Below, piece by piece: positions 18,116 through 26,826 of a DNA stretch of 64,000 bases (the stretch's first letter is position 1; each line of letters opens with the position of its first letter). The position numbers and the translations under genes were made by a program. The stretch covers positions 1 to 64,000 of the forward strand of contig NZ_JALCYY010000026.1 of NCBI RefSeq assembly GCF_022690685.1. Direction: 5' to 3'. The notes under the pieces were generated by a model. That model saw nothing but the letters and a program-made list of their open reading frames with translations. It was not told where the DNA came from and made no database searches. This stretch comes from Anaeromyxobacter terrae. GTDB lineage: Bacteria; Myxococcota; Myxococcia; Myxococcales; Anaeromyxobacteraceae.

Positions 18116-18351
18116 GCGTGGCTCCGGTCTCGGGAGAGGGGGGCGTGTGCCTGTCAGCAAGCCGCGCGCCACGATCCGAGCGCCGGGCCCGACGGGATCC
18201 GCCTGCATTCCTCGCGCGAGGCGGCTCGGCGCGGCCACACTGTGATGGGATCGGTTACGCAGGGCCCGCCGCCCCACGCGCGAGCTTGCCTGCTCCGTCG
18301 AGGGCGAGAATGATGGCCCGACGTTGAAGGGCTCCTCGCAGGAGGTGAACC

Positions 18352-18729
18352 ATGATGCTCGTTCTCACGTGCGCGCTCTGCGCGACCCAGCCGGCGCTCC
18401 CCGCCGAGCGCGAGGCCGGTCCGGATCGCCCGGCGCTGCTCGGTGAGCGCCTCTCGCCGCCGGAGCTCGGCTTCGCAGGACCCTCCGCACCGTCGCCGAT
18501 GGCGCTCGGTCGAGCCGAGGGCGCTGGCTCGGGCGAAGGCGACGGCCACTCGAGCTACATGGCGCCCATGTGGATCGCCATGGGAGTCATGATGGTCGCG
18601 ATGATGGTGGTGATGGGCGTCTACGTCGCCGGCCACGGCTCGGGCGCCCAGGCCCTGCATCCCGCGGCCTCGACCTCGCCCGCTCAGCTGGCGCTTCCCG
18701 TGGCCCCGATGCGCGGCGGCGGTGGCTGA
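18352..18729 (+). CDS. Small Met-rich single-span membrane protein
   Basis: Product of 125 residues preceded by a strong AGGAGGTGA site. It has a short N-terminal hydrophobic part, a Pro/Gly-rich stretch, then one membrane helix (about residues 70-94) unusually loaded with methionine (MAPMWIAMGVMMVAMMVVM), then a soluble tail with His. No family recognised. Methionines lining a helix beside a CopB-type ATPase and CusA genes suggest Cu(I) handling in the membrane. This is inference. Confidence 0.7.
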   Translation: MMLVLTCALCATQPALPAEREAGPDRPALLGERLSPPELGFAGPSAPSPMALGRAEGAGSGEGDGHSSYMAPMWIAMGVMMVAMMVVMGVYVAGHGSGAQALHPAASTSPAQLALPVAPMRGGGG

Positions 18730-18742
18730 GGAGGCGTGAGGC

Positions 18743-20845
18743 TCACAGCCGCGCGCGGCGGAGGAGCTGCGCGTTGATCGCGACGACGACGGTACTGACC
18801 GACATCAGCACCGCCCCGACCGCCGGCGCCAGCAGGACGCCCCACCGCGCGAGGACGCCGCCCGCGAGCGGGATCGCGACGACGTTGTAGCCCGCCGCCC
18901 ACCAGAGGTTCTGGATCATCTTCCGGTACGTCGCCCGGCTGAGCGCGACGATCCGCGGCACGTCGCGCGGGTCGCTCCGGACGAGCACGACGTCCCCGGC
19001 CTCGACCGCCACGTCGGTCCCGGCGCCCATCGCGATCCCGACGTTCGCGGTCACGAGGGCCGGCGCGTCGTTGACGCCGTCCCCGACCATCGCGACGCGC
19101 TTGCCGCTCCGCCGCAGCGTCTCGATGACCTCGGCCTTCCGCTCCGGGAGCACCTCCGCGTGCACGGTGTCGATCCCGAGCTCTCCTGCGACCGCCGTCG
19201 CCACCGCGCGGGAGTCGCCGGTGAGCATCGTGACCTCGAGCCCCATGTCGTGGAGGCGACGGACCGCCTCGTGCGACTCGGGCCGCACCGCGTCCGCGAC
19301 GGCGAACGCGGCGACCGCCCTCCCCTCCTCGGCGAGGAACACCACCGACTGCCCGCGCTCCGCGGCAGCGCGCGCGAACGCCTCGAGCTCGGCCGGGGGG
19401 GCGATCGACAGCCGCCGCAGCAGATTCGGTCCGCCCACGTGGCGCTCCCGCCCGTCCACCCGCGCGCGCACGCCGTACCCGGGGATGGCCTCGAACGCCT
19501 GCGCGTCCGGGATCGCGATCCCACGCTCGCGCGCGGTGCGCACCACTGCCTGCGCGACCGGGTGCTCCGAGTCGCGCTCCACGGCGGCGGCCACGCGCAG
19601 CGCCTCACCCTCGCTCATCCCGCCACCCGAACGCACGCCCACCACCCGGTGCTCGGCCAGGGTGAGGGTTCCCGTCTTGTCGAACACGACCGTGGTGAGG
19701 CGCCGGGCCTCCTCGAGGCCTCGACGGTCGCGGACCAGGAGACCCGAGCGCGCGCCGAGCGTCGTCGAGATCGCGATGACGAGCGGGATGGCGAGCCCGA
19801 GCGCGTGCGGGCAGGCGATGACGAGGACCGTCACGACGCGCTCCACGACGAACGCGCCCGGCGCGCCGGCGAGGCGCCACGCGAGCGCGGTGACGAGCGC
19901 CGCCCCGATGGCGGCGATGGTGAGCAGGAGCGCCGCGCGATCCGCCAGCGCCTGGGCGCGTGACCGCGAGGTCTGCGCGCTCTCGACGAGCCGCATGATC
20001 CCGGCGAGCGCGGTCCGTTCCCCCGTCCCGGTCACCTGTGCGCGCAGGGAGCCCGCGCCGTTCACCGTGCCGGCGATGACGCCGTCGCCGGGCCGCTTCT
20101 TCACCGGGCGAGACTCCCCCGTGATCATGGACTCGTCGACGGCGCTCTCGCCGGACTGGACGCGCCCGTCGGCGGGCACGCGCGCGCCGGGCCGGACGAG
20201 CACGACGTCGCCGTCCCGCAGGGCGGCGAGCGGCACCTCCTCCTCGCGCCCGTCCACGACTCGCACCGCCGACGAGGGCAGGAGCTTCGCGAGCTCCTTC
20301 ACCGCCCCCTGCGCCTGGGTGATGGACCGCATCTCGATCCAGTGACCGAGCAGCATCACCGTGACGAGGGTCGCGAGCTCCTCCCACAGCGGCATCCCGG
20401 GGTAGCCGAGCGTCACGGCGACGCTGAAGACGAAGGCGACGCCGATCGCGAGCGCGATGAGCGTCATCATGCCCGGGAGGCGATCCCGCAGCTCGCGGAC
20501 GGCGCCCTGGAGGAACGGCAGGCCCCCGTAGACGAACACGACGGTCCCGAGGATCGGCGGGACGAGCGTCGATCCAGGGAACGCGGGCGCGTGCCAGCCG
20601 GTGACCGAGGTGAGCATGTGTCCCCACAGGACGGTGGGGATCGTGAGGGCGAGCGCGATCCAGAACCGGTCGCGGAACATCGCCACGCTGTGGCCGGCGT
20701 GCCGGTCGTGCGCGGCGTGCTCGTGCTCCGCCGCGCCGCGCTCGTGCCCCGCGTGTCCGGGCTCGTGCGCGGCGCGTTCGGGCTCATGGGTGGGGTGCCC
20801 GCCGTGAGCGTGCCCCGCGTGCTCCGTGGGCTCCCCGTGCGCCAC
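18743..20845 (-). CDS. copB: CopB-type P1B copper-translocating ATPase
   Basis: Inner-membrane ATPase of 700 residues that exports copper (or silver). It has no HMA domain. Instead the first 52 residues are packed with His-Gly, typical of CopB. Transport motif CPH at C345-P346-H347 marks subgroup P1B-3. The phosphorylated aspartate is D389 in DKTGT. TGES (actuator) and GDGVNDAP (hinge) are intact, with eight membrane helices. A GTG start overlaps nothing but lies 3 bp after the stop of the DksA-like gene, so the two are one transcript. GAGG is upstream. The gene is convergent with the small Met-rich protein. Confidence 0.95.
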   Translation of the reverse strand: MAHGEPTEHAGHAHGGHPTHEPERAAHEPGHAGHERGAAEHEHAAHDRHAGHSVAMFRDRFWIALALTIPTVLWGHMLTSVTGWHAPAFPGSTLVPPILGTVVFVYGGLPFLQGAVRELRDRLPGMMTLIALAIGVAFVFSVAVTLGYPGMPLWEELATLVTVMLLGHWIEMRSITQAQGAVKELAKLLPSSAVRVVDGREEEVPLAALRDGDVVLVRPGARVPADGRVQSGESAVDESMITGESRPVKKRPGDGVIAGTVNGAGSLRAQVTGTGERTALAGIMRLVESAQTSRSRAQALADRAALLLTIAAIGAALVTALAWRLAGAPGAFVVERVVTVLVIACPHALGLAIPLVIAISTTLGARSGLLVRDRRGLEEARRLTTVVFDKTGTLTLAEHRVVGVRSGGGMSEGEALRVAAAVERDSEHPVAQAVVRTARERGIAIPDAQAFEAIPGYGVRARVDGRERHVGGPNLLRRLSIAPPAELEAFARAAAERGQSVVFLAEEGRAVAAFAVADAVRPESHEAVRRLHDMGLEVTMLTGDSRAVATAVAGELGIDTVHAEVLPERKAEVIETLRRSGKRVAMVGDGVNDAPALVTANVGIAMGAGTDVAVEAGDVVLVRSDPRDVPRIVALSRATYRKMIQNLWWAAGYNVVAIPLAGGVLARWGVLLAPAVGAVLMSVSTVVVAINAQLLRRARL

Positions 20846-20848
20846 GCC

Positions 20849-21193
20849 TCAGTCCTCGTCCACGTCGACGCGCGCCCACGGCACCGAGCGGAGCCGCTCG
20901 AACGGGATGGGCGCGCCGCTCTTCTCGCTCAGCCCGTAGGTCCCCGCATCGAGCTTCGCGAGCGCCCGCGCGACCTCGGCCAGGAGCGCGCGCTCGCGCT
21001 CGACCACCTTCTGCTGGTCCTCGCCCTCCGCCGAGCGCTGCGCCACCTCCTCGAGCTCGGTGCGCTCGTCCTCGGACGGCGCGCTGGTCGCGGGCGTCGC
21101 GAGCACGCGGGCGATCCTCCTGCGCTCGTCCTCGAGCTTGCGGCGCAGGATCTCGAGCTGCTCCTTCGTGAGCACGGACGCGGAAGTCGCCAC
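20849..21193 (-). CDS. DksA/TraR-like protein without zinc finger
   Basis: Product of 114 residues with the two-helix coiled-coil N-terminus of DksA/TraR proteins (about residues 8-85, with the helix tip near 35-45) and a C-terminal segment (TYGLSEKSGAPIPFERL) that aligns with the zinc-finger region (YGxCxxCGxxIxxxRL) but lacks all four cysteines. Such Cys-free family members exist. They bind RNA polymerase or act as small regulators. GTG start with GAGGAGAG. It is just ahead of copB, so it may tune expression of this island or respond to metal or redox stress, since loss of Cys would make it insensitive to thiol-reactive copper. Confidence 0.8.
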   Translation of the reverse strand: MATSASVLTKEQLEILRRKLEDERRRIARVLATPATSAPSEDERTELEEVAQRSAEGEDQQKVVERERALLAEVARALAKLDAGTYGLSEKSGAPIPFERLRSVPWARVDVDED

Positions 21194-21235
21194 GGTCGCT
21201 CTCCTCTCTCCTCGAACCGCCCGGGCGCCTGAGGC

Positions 21236-22150
21236 TCAGCGCGTCCGGGTCTTGATGAACGTCCCCGCCTCCAGCTCCTCGAACGCGGTGCGCAGCTCCT
21301 CCTGCGTGTTCATGACGATGGGGCCGTACCAGGCGACGGGCTCGCCGATCGGCTTCCCCGAGACGAGCAAGCATCGAACCGGCGACTCCTCGGTCGTGAC
21401 GGTCACCGCATCCCCGTCGCCGAAGAGCACGAGGTGCCCGTCGTCGATGAGCGCGTCGCGCTCCATGTCGAAGTAGCCGGCCCCCTCGGCCTCGTAGGAG
21501 TAGGGATCCTTCTGCCTGCTGAACATGGCCTTGCCGCCGATGACGTAGGCGAAGACCGTGTGCCCGCGCGGCGTCTCGTGGGAGAAGGTGACGCCCTGCG
21601 GGACGGTGACGTCGAGGTACTCGGGCTGCGTGACCACGTCGGTCACCGGACCGGTCGTCCGGTTCACCACGCCGGCGATCACCTTGATCGTGGCGCCGCT
21701 CGCGTCCTTCACCTCCGGGATCTGCGCTGCCGAGATGCCGCGGTAGCGCGGGTCCATCATCTTGTTCGCGGCCGGCAGGTTGGCCCAGAGCTGGAACCCG
21801 TACATCGCGCCCGACGGATCGCCCTTCGGCATCTCCTGGTGGATGATCCCGCTGCCGGCGGTCATCCACTGCACGTCGCCGGGGGAGATCACGCCGCGGT
21901 TGCCGAGGCTGTCGCCGTGCTCGACGTCGCCGCGAAGGACGTAGGTGATGGTCTCCATGCCCCGGTGCGGGTGCCAGGGGAAGCCCTTCAGGTAGTGCTC
22001 CGGCACGTCCGAGCGGAAGTCGTCGAGCAGGAGGAAGGGATCGTAGAGCTCCGGGGGACCGAAGCCGATCGCGCGGCGAAGGTGGACGCCAGCGCCCTCG
22101 ACGGTGGCCCGACTCTTCACGACCTTGCGGATGCGTCGCTCCTCCGCCAC
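21236..22150 (-). CDS. Pirin family protein
   Basis: Bicupin of 304 residues. The N-terminal cupin holds the metal site with HPHRGMET and, further on, a HQEMP box, so the three His and one Glu ligands of pirins are present. Bacterial pirins are Fe/Cu-binding quercetinases or regulators. The activity here cannot be told from sequence. GTG start with AGGGAGG. It lies 42 bp upstream of the DksA-like and copB genes in the same direction, so the three may form one operon. Confidence 0.9.
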   Translation of the reverse strand: MAEERRIRKVVKSRATVEGAGVHLRRAIGFGPPELYDPFLLLDDFRSDVPEHYLKGFPWHPHRGMETITYVLRGDVEHGDSLGNRGVISPGDVQWMTAGSGIIHQEMPKGDPSGAMYGFQLWANLPAANKMMDPRYRGISAAQIPEVKDASGATIKVIAGVVNRTTGPVTDVVTQPEYLDVTVPQGVTFSHETPRGHTVFAYVIGGKAMFSRQKDPYSYEAEGAGYFDMERDALIDDGHLVLFGDGDAVTVTTEESPVRCLLVSGKPIGEPVAWYGPIVMNTQEELRTAFEELEAGTFIKTRTR

Positions 22151-22307
22151 GGGCTGCCTCCCTCTCCGCTGCGTCCGGCTCTGCCCGGCGCGCTGCCAGT
22201 GAGATGTTTTGGCGGCCTCGCGCTGTCAACCGAGCCGCGAGGCTGGCCACGAGGAGGGAGCCCCTCGCCCGGTGGCCGGGCCACCCTTCCTTGGCACCCG
22301 GTGCCCC

Positions 22308-22339
22308 GAAAAAGAAAGGCCCCCGGCGAACCGGGGGCC
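22308..22339 (-). terminator. Rho-independent terminator of the LivK-like gene
   Basis: On the minus strand, a 9-bp GC stem (22339-22331 with 22326-22318) and four-base loop is followed by TTTCTTTTT (22317-22308 region). It is placed about 34 bp after the LivK-like stop. This is a textbook intrinsic terminator. Confidence 0.92.
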
Positions 22340-22372
22340 TCGAGCTGTTTGCTGCCGCTCCGGACGACCGCG

Positions 22373-23551
22373 CTACGGCTCCACGGTCGCCACGTACTTC
22401 GGCGCGTTCTTCTCGATGCCGATGATGACCGCGGACTTCACCGGGTTGTGGTCGGCGTCGAGCCGGATCGTGCCGGTGACGCCCTGCAGCGAGGTCGTCT
22501 TCTCGATCGCGTCGCGGATCGCGGTCGGCGTGAGGTCGGTGGCGCGCTTCATCGCGTCGATCGCGAGGAGCGCAGCGTCGTAGCCGAGCGCGCCGAAGGC
22601 GTCGGGCTTCGCGTGGTACGCGGCCTCGTACTTCTTCGCGAACTCCTGGACCACCGGCGAGGGGTTCTCGACCGAGTAGTGGTTCGTGAAGAAGCCGCCG
22701 TCGAGCGCGCCCTGCGCGATCTCGTAGAGCTTCGCCGAGTCCCAGCCGTCGCCGCCGGCGAGCGGCGCCTTCACGCCGAGCTCGCGGCTCTGGCGGCCGA
22801 TGAGCGCGACGTCGGTGTAGTAGCCCGGGACGTAGACGATGTCGGGCTTCGCGAACTTCACCTTGGTGAGCTGCGCCTTGAAGTCCTGGTCGCCGGCCTT
22901 GTAGCTCACGTCGAGCACGATCTGGCCGCCGAGCTCCTTGAAGGTCTTCGTGAAGTAGTCGGCGAGGCCCATCGAGTAGTCGTTGCCCACGTCGCGGATG
23001 ATCGCGGCGCGCTTGGCCTTCAGGGTCTGGCTCGCGAACTTCGCCATCACCGTGCCCTGGAACGGGTCGATGAAGCACACGCGGAACATGTACGCGCGCG
23101 TCTTGTCGCCATCCTTCGTGACCTTCGGGTTCGTGGAGGCCGGGGAGATGGCGGGGATCTTGTTCGCCTCGGCGATGGGCGCGAGGGCGAGCGTGCTCGT
23201 CGAGCCCAGCTCGCCGATGAGCAGCGTCGCCTTCTTCTCGTTGATCGCCCGGGTCGAGGCGATGGCCGCCTCCTCCGGCTTGCCCTGCGTGTCGTAGACC
23301 TGGAGCGAGAGCTTGTGGCCCTTCACGCCACCTGCCGCGTTCGCCTCGTCGACCGCGAGCTTCACGCCGTTGTTGGCGCCTTCGCCGAACGTGGCGATGT
23401 CGCCGGAGAGGGGCATGACGTTCCCGATGACGATCGGGGCCGCCTCGGCCTGCGCGGCCGGGGCCGCGGCCTGCTGCTTCCCTTCGTCCTTCTTCGAACA
23501 CGCCACGCCGGCGACGAGCGTCGCGAGCGCCACCGCGCCCAGCTTCCGCAT
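22373..23551 (-). CDS. livK: Branched-chain amino-acid-type ABC substrate-binding lipoprotein
   Basis: Product of 392 residues, a type I periplasmic binding protein of the LivJ/LivK (Peripla_BP_6) family that captures branched-chain amino acids or related compounds. The start at 23551 has AAGGAGG upstream and gives a lipoprotein signal ending GVAC (about residue 18), followed by a Lys/Gln/Ala linker. Family landmarks include IVIGNVMPLSGDIATFG at the start and the DxFxALGYDAALLAIDA segment near the end. No permease or ATPase genes (livHMGF) are adjacent, so it stands as an orphan with its own terminator. Confidence 0.9.
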   Translation of the reverse strand: MRKLGAVALATLVAGVACSKKDEGKQQAAAPAAQAEAAPIVIGNVMPLSGDIATFGEGANNGVKLAVDEANAAGGVKGHKLSLQVYDTQGKPEEAAIASTRAINEKKATLLIGELGSTSTLALAPIAEANKIPAISPASTNPKVTKDGDKTRAYMFRVCFIDPFQGTVMAKFASQTLKAKRAAIIRDVGNDYSMGLADYFTKTFKELGGQIVLDVSYKAGDQDFKAQLTKVKFAKPDIVYVPGYYTDVALIGRQSRELGVKAPLAGGDGWDSAKLYEIAQGALDGGFFTNHYSVENPSPVVQEFAKKYEAAYHAKPDAFGALGYDAALLAIDAMKRATDLTPTAIRDAIEKTTSLQGVTGTIRLDADHNPVKSAVIIGIEKNAPKYVATVEP

Positions 23552-23698
23552 TGGTGATCCTCCTTGCGCCGCGTCGCGCATGCGCCTGCGGGCGCAGGGC
23601 GCGGCTCACGTCGTCCATATCACGCTGGACGGGAAAAGGAATTCGGACGGGCCGAAGGGGCTCGACTCGCTGCGGCAACCCACGACGATCAGGGCGGC

Positions 23699-24571
23699 TC
23701 ACGTCTTCTGCCAGATGCGGACCCAGTCCACGTCCATCCCGGTCGTGCTCGTCGCGCGCGCGCCGTAGCCGCCGGCCGGCACGAAGCCGGCCCAGCTCGC
23801 GTCGGCGACCTCGCAGGTGAGCTGCACGTACTCGCTCCGGTGCGAGATCGCCGCGTCGGTCGTCCAGGCCGGCAGCCCGTCGATGTAGAAGGTGTAGCCC
23901 ACGTCGGTCCAGAGCACGCCGAAGACGTGCCACTCGCCCTGGATCGGCGCGTTGCCGGGGAGTGACACGACCTTCTGGACGTTCTGCCGCGAGGACGCGG
24001 TGCGATCCCAGTTCAGGTTCATCGCCGACATGTCGCGCAGCGCGGTCCAGCCGTGGTCATCCGTCGCGCGGTGCTCGACGACGTCGATCTCCACGCCCGC
24101 CGTGCCCGGGTCACCCATCGGATTGCCGTTCGTCGGCGAGTCGATCCAGAACGCGCACCACTCGCCCGGCGAGTCGTGGAAGCGGATGCGCGCCTCGAAG
24201 TAACCGTAGGTCACCTCGACGACGCCCTGCGTGCCGAGGAACCCGGTGTGGTGCCGGCCGGACGCGTCGGTGTAGGTCGTGAGCGTGAGCAGGCCGTCGT
24301 GCACGGAGGCCGCGTCCGGCGTGGCGATCGCGTCGAGGCGCGGGGCGGAGAGCGCGCTCCACGCCGGGCCGAGCGCGCTGCCCTCGAACTCGTCCTGCCA
24401 GACGAGCTTGTAGCCTTGCGGAGGCAGCGCACCGGGGTTCGCGTTCGCCGGCACCTCCGTGGGAGGCGACGTCGGCTGCTGGCGCGGCGGCTCGGGGGGC
24501 GGCGTGAGCCCGCACGCGGCCGCGAGCGCGACCAGGGCGGCGAGGCTCGCTCCCTCCAGCATCGTTCGCAT
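23699..24571 (-). CDS. GH16 family glycoside hydrolase lipoprotein
   Basis: Product of 290 residues. Lipoprotein signal ends LAAAC (about residue 20), then a Pro/Thr linker and a GH16 beta-jelly-roll (about residues 50-290). The catalytic signature EIDVVE contains the nucleophile and acid/base of this family (beta-glucanases, agarases and similar enzymes that cut beta-1,3 or beta-1,4 links). Start at ATG 24571 with GGGAGGGGAAG upstream. Last gene of the leftward polysaccharide operon, 26 bp after the DUF3131/beta-barrel gene. Likely trims the polymer made by the upstream synthase, at the cell surface. Confidence 0.88.
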   Translation of the reverse strand: MRTMLEGASLAALVALAAACGLTPPPEPPRQQPTSPPTEVPANANPGALPPQGYKLVWQDEFEGSALGPAWSALSAPRLDAIATPDAASVHDGLLTLTTYTDASGRHHTGFLGTQGVVEVTYGYFEARIRFHDSPGEWCAFWIDSPTNGNPMGDPGTAGVEIDVVEHRATDDHGWTALRDMSAMNLNWDRTASSRQNVQKVVSLPGNAPIQGEWHVFGVLWTDVGYTFYIDGLPAWTTDAAISHRSEYVQLTCEVADASWAGFVPAGGYGARATSTTGMDVDWVRIWQKT

Positions 24572-24597
24572 CACGGTCTTCCCCTCCCAGCGTGCCG

Positions 24598-26826
24598 CTA
24601 GAACGCGAGGTTCACGCCCACCGCGAGCATGCCGTTGTGGGACCAGCTCGTCGGTCCCCAGTCGTAGTAGGTGACGTAGAACGTGCCCGGCCTCCAGTCC
24701 CACCGGCCGAACCCGTAGACGATCCGCCAGCGCGGCGTCCCGGAAGGCCCCTCGAACACGCGCGGCACGGTCCAGCCGATCCCACCCATGGCGAACCACT
24801 TCCCGGCGACGGTGAGCGTCGCCCGCGCGCTCACGTAGGGCCCGCCGGCGAAGGGGACCGTGCCCCCGACGAGCGGCGAGAGGCAGAACGCGCCGCCGCA
24901 GAGGTTCGGCCCACGGTAGCCGAGGTTGAGCTCGGCCCCGTGCATGGCGAGCCCGTCCCCGGGCCGGACCGGCCCCCAGTTGTCGAGGTGCAGGAAGAAC
25001 GTCCGGCCCCGCCAGTCGTCCCAGCCGATCCCCCACAGCATCCGCGCGTTGCCGGTGGGCGAGAACGGCGTGGCCTCCGCGCCGAACCGCAGGAACGAGG
25101 CGCGCCACGGCCAGAGCGTCGCGACCGCCCCGGCGCCGGCGCGATCGACGCCGCGGTAGTCGGTGAACAGGGAGAGCGTGAGCGGGTGCGCGTACAGCCG
25201 GGCGCGGCGCGGCGGCGCCGGGGGGGCGAGTGCCGGCGCCGCCGAGATCGCCTCTGCGCGCGCGGCCTCCGGCGTCCCGGGGTAGCAGGCACCGGCGGCG
25301 GCCGGGAAGGCGGCAGGGACGGTGACGCCGCGGCGAGCGGACCTTGCCTGTGGGCCGCTCGGCGCCCCGTGCGGCGGACGGTGCAGCGGTCCAGTGCGCT
25401 CGAACAGGATCGCCTCGAGGATGATCCCATTCGTGTTCGCGTTGAGGGATCTGTTCACCCCGCCCCGCTCGTAGATCCCGGCGTACCAGCCGCGCTCGGG
25501 ATCGCGCGCCTCGGCGACCGCGCGGCGGAGCACGCGGGAGTACGGATCCTCGGGGAAGAGCGTCGCGAGCGCGAACGCCGCCTTGGTGGAGAGCGCGCGG
25601 AACCGCGTGGCGTCGTCGCCGGTGGGCGTGACGGCCTGCCAGGGCCCGCCGTCCGCCCAGATCGCGCCGTACACGAACCACGGCGCCTCGTCGACGTGAT
25701 CCTCGCTCGCGGCCGTCGGGATCCCGGTCCGCTCCCACCGCCGCCGCTGCACCTCGAAGACTCGCCGCAGGAGCTCGCCCCGCTCGCCGTCGCGCCCGAG
25801 CTCGAACGCGCCGAGGACCCACGGATCGGTGACGAGCGCGTTCACTGCCCCGAACCGCCGCCGATCGCGCGTATCGTGGCGGACCGGCACGCCGAGGATC
25901 GGGGTGTCCGCGGCGAAGCGGTCGTAGGCGCGAGCGCGGGACATCGCGAACCCGAGCCGGGCGAAGCTCTCCGCGGCGTACTGCTCGTACCCGAGCCGCC
26001 CCTCCTGCACGACCTGCACCTTGCCGCGGTCGTCGACGATCGCGCCGTGGAGCTCGCCGTCGCCGAGGAGCCGGCAGTAGCGCCAGCGCCCGAGGACGCG
26101 TGCGACCGCCGCGCGGTGCTCCGGGGCGCGCTCGGCGAGGACCGTCAGGGCCGACGCCAGCCGGGCGAGATCGACGGCCGAGAAGCCGATGCCGGCGGCG
26201 GTCGGCTTGTTCGCGTAGTCCGCCATCCTGCCCGTCGCGGCGTCGTACGCCTTGTTCGGCAGCTCGTTCTGGAAGAGCGGCTGCATCGCGAGGGTCCAGA
26301 GCAGCGTGTCCATGCGCGTGTCGAAGGTGGCCCCGTCGACGAGGCCGAGGTCACGCGCGGCGAGCGTGGCGAAGACCGTCGAGCCGAGATCCCACATCGA
26401 GGTGTTCGAGTAGCCCTCGACCGAGTTCACCAGCCCCGTCGCGGGGTGGTAGTTCCGCTCGAAGTACCGCCAGGCGATCTGCGCCGCCTCGAGCTCGGGA
26501 TCCGCGGGGCGCGCGGGCTCCGCGCTCGGCGCGGCCGAGGCCGCGGGCGGTGGCGCAGGCTGCGCGCTCGGTGCCGCCGACTGCGCGGGCGGTGGCGCCT
26601 GCTCCGCGATCGGTGCCCCTTGCTCCGCGGGCGCCGTCGCCTCCGGCGCCGGCTCGTCGGCGAGCGCGCCCTGCTCGCCGGCCGGCTCCCGCTGCTCCGT
26701 CGCGGTGGAGTCCTCCACCGCCCCGGCCTCCACCGCGGGCGGGGCGGTCGCGTCGGCGCCTGCGGCGCCGCGTGGAGCGACCGCGAGCGCCGCGGCGAGG
26801 ACGGCGACGAGGGCGCGTGCGCTCAC
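24598..26826 (-). CDS. Secreted DUF3131 protein with C-terminal beta-barrel-like part
   Basis: Product of 742 residues. Signal peptide (about 1-24), a low-complexity Ala/Pro/Glu linker (about 25-110), a DUF3131 alpha-helical domain (about 115-490) that matches the upstream protein in order of motifs (AWRYFERNY, NKAYDAATG, GRLGYEQYAA, NANTNGIILEA), then about 230 residues rich in alternating aromatic strands ending in AVGVNLAF. A terminal Phe and such strands suggest an outer-membrane beta-barrel. The GTG start overlaps the upstream stop (GTGA). DUF3131 proteins resemble (alpha/alpha)-barrel carbohydrate enzymes. Here it may couple polymer processing to export. Function inferred. Confidence 0.8.
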   Translation of the reverse strand: MSARALVAVLAAALAVAPRGAAGADATAPPAVEAGAVEDSTATEQREPAGEQGALADEPAPEATAPAEQGAPIAEQAPPPAQSAAPSAQPAPPPAASAAPSAEPARPADPELEAAQIAWRYFERNYHPATGLVNSVEGYSNTSMWDLGSTVFATLAARDLGLVDGATFDTRMDTLLWTLAMQPLFQNELPNKAYDAATGRMADYANKPTAAGIGFSAVDLARLASALTVLAERAPEHRAAVARVLGRWRYCRLLGDGELHGAIVDDRGKVQVVQEGRLGYEQYAAESFARLGFAMSRARAYDRFAADTPILGVPVRHDTRDRRRFGAVNALVTDPWVLGAFELGRDGERGELLRRVFEVQRRRWERTGIPTAASEDHVDEAPWFVYGAIWADGGPWQAVTPTGDDATRFRALSTKAAFALATLFPEDPYSRVLRRAVAEARDPERGWYAGIYERGGVNRSLNANTNGIILEAILFERTGPLHRPPHGAPSGPQARSARRGVTVPAAFPAAAGACYPGTPEAARAEAISAAPALAPPAPPRRARLYAHPLTLSLFTDYRGVDRAGAGAVATLWPWRASFLRFGAEATPFSPTGNARMLWGIGWDDWRGRTFFLHLDNWGPVRPGDGLAMHGAELNLGYRGPNLCGGAFCLSPLVGGTVPFAGGPYVSARATLTVAGKWFAMGGIGWTVPRVFEGPSGTPRWRIVYGFGRWDWRPGTFYVTYYDWGPTSWSHNGMLAVGVNLAF

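Noticed and set aside
18306-18335. Possible sigma-54 (-24/-12) promoter before the small Met-rich protein gene
   Set aside because: The TGG and TTG parts do not have the needed GG-N10-GC spacing.
20784-23933. 1049-codon minus frame across the DksA-like, pirin and LivK genes
   Set aside because: It covers three real genes in another frame and has no family features.
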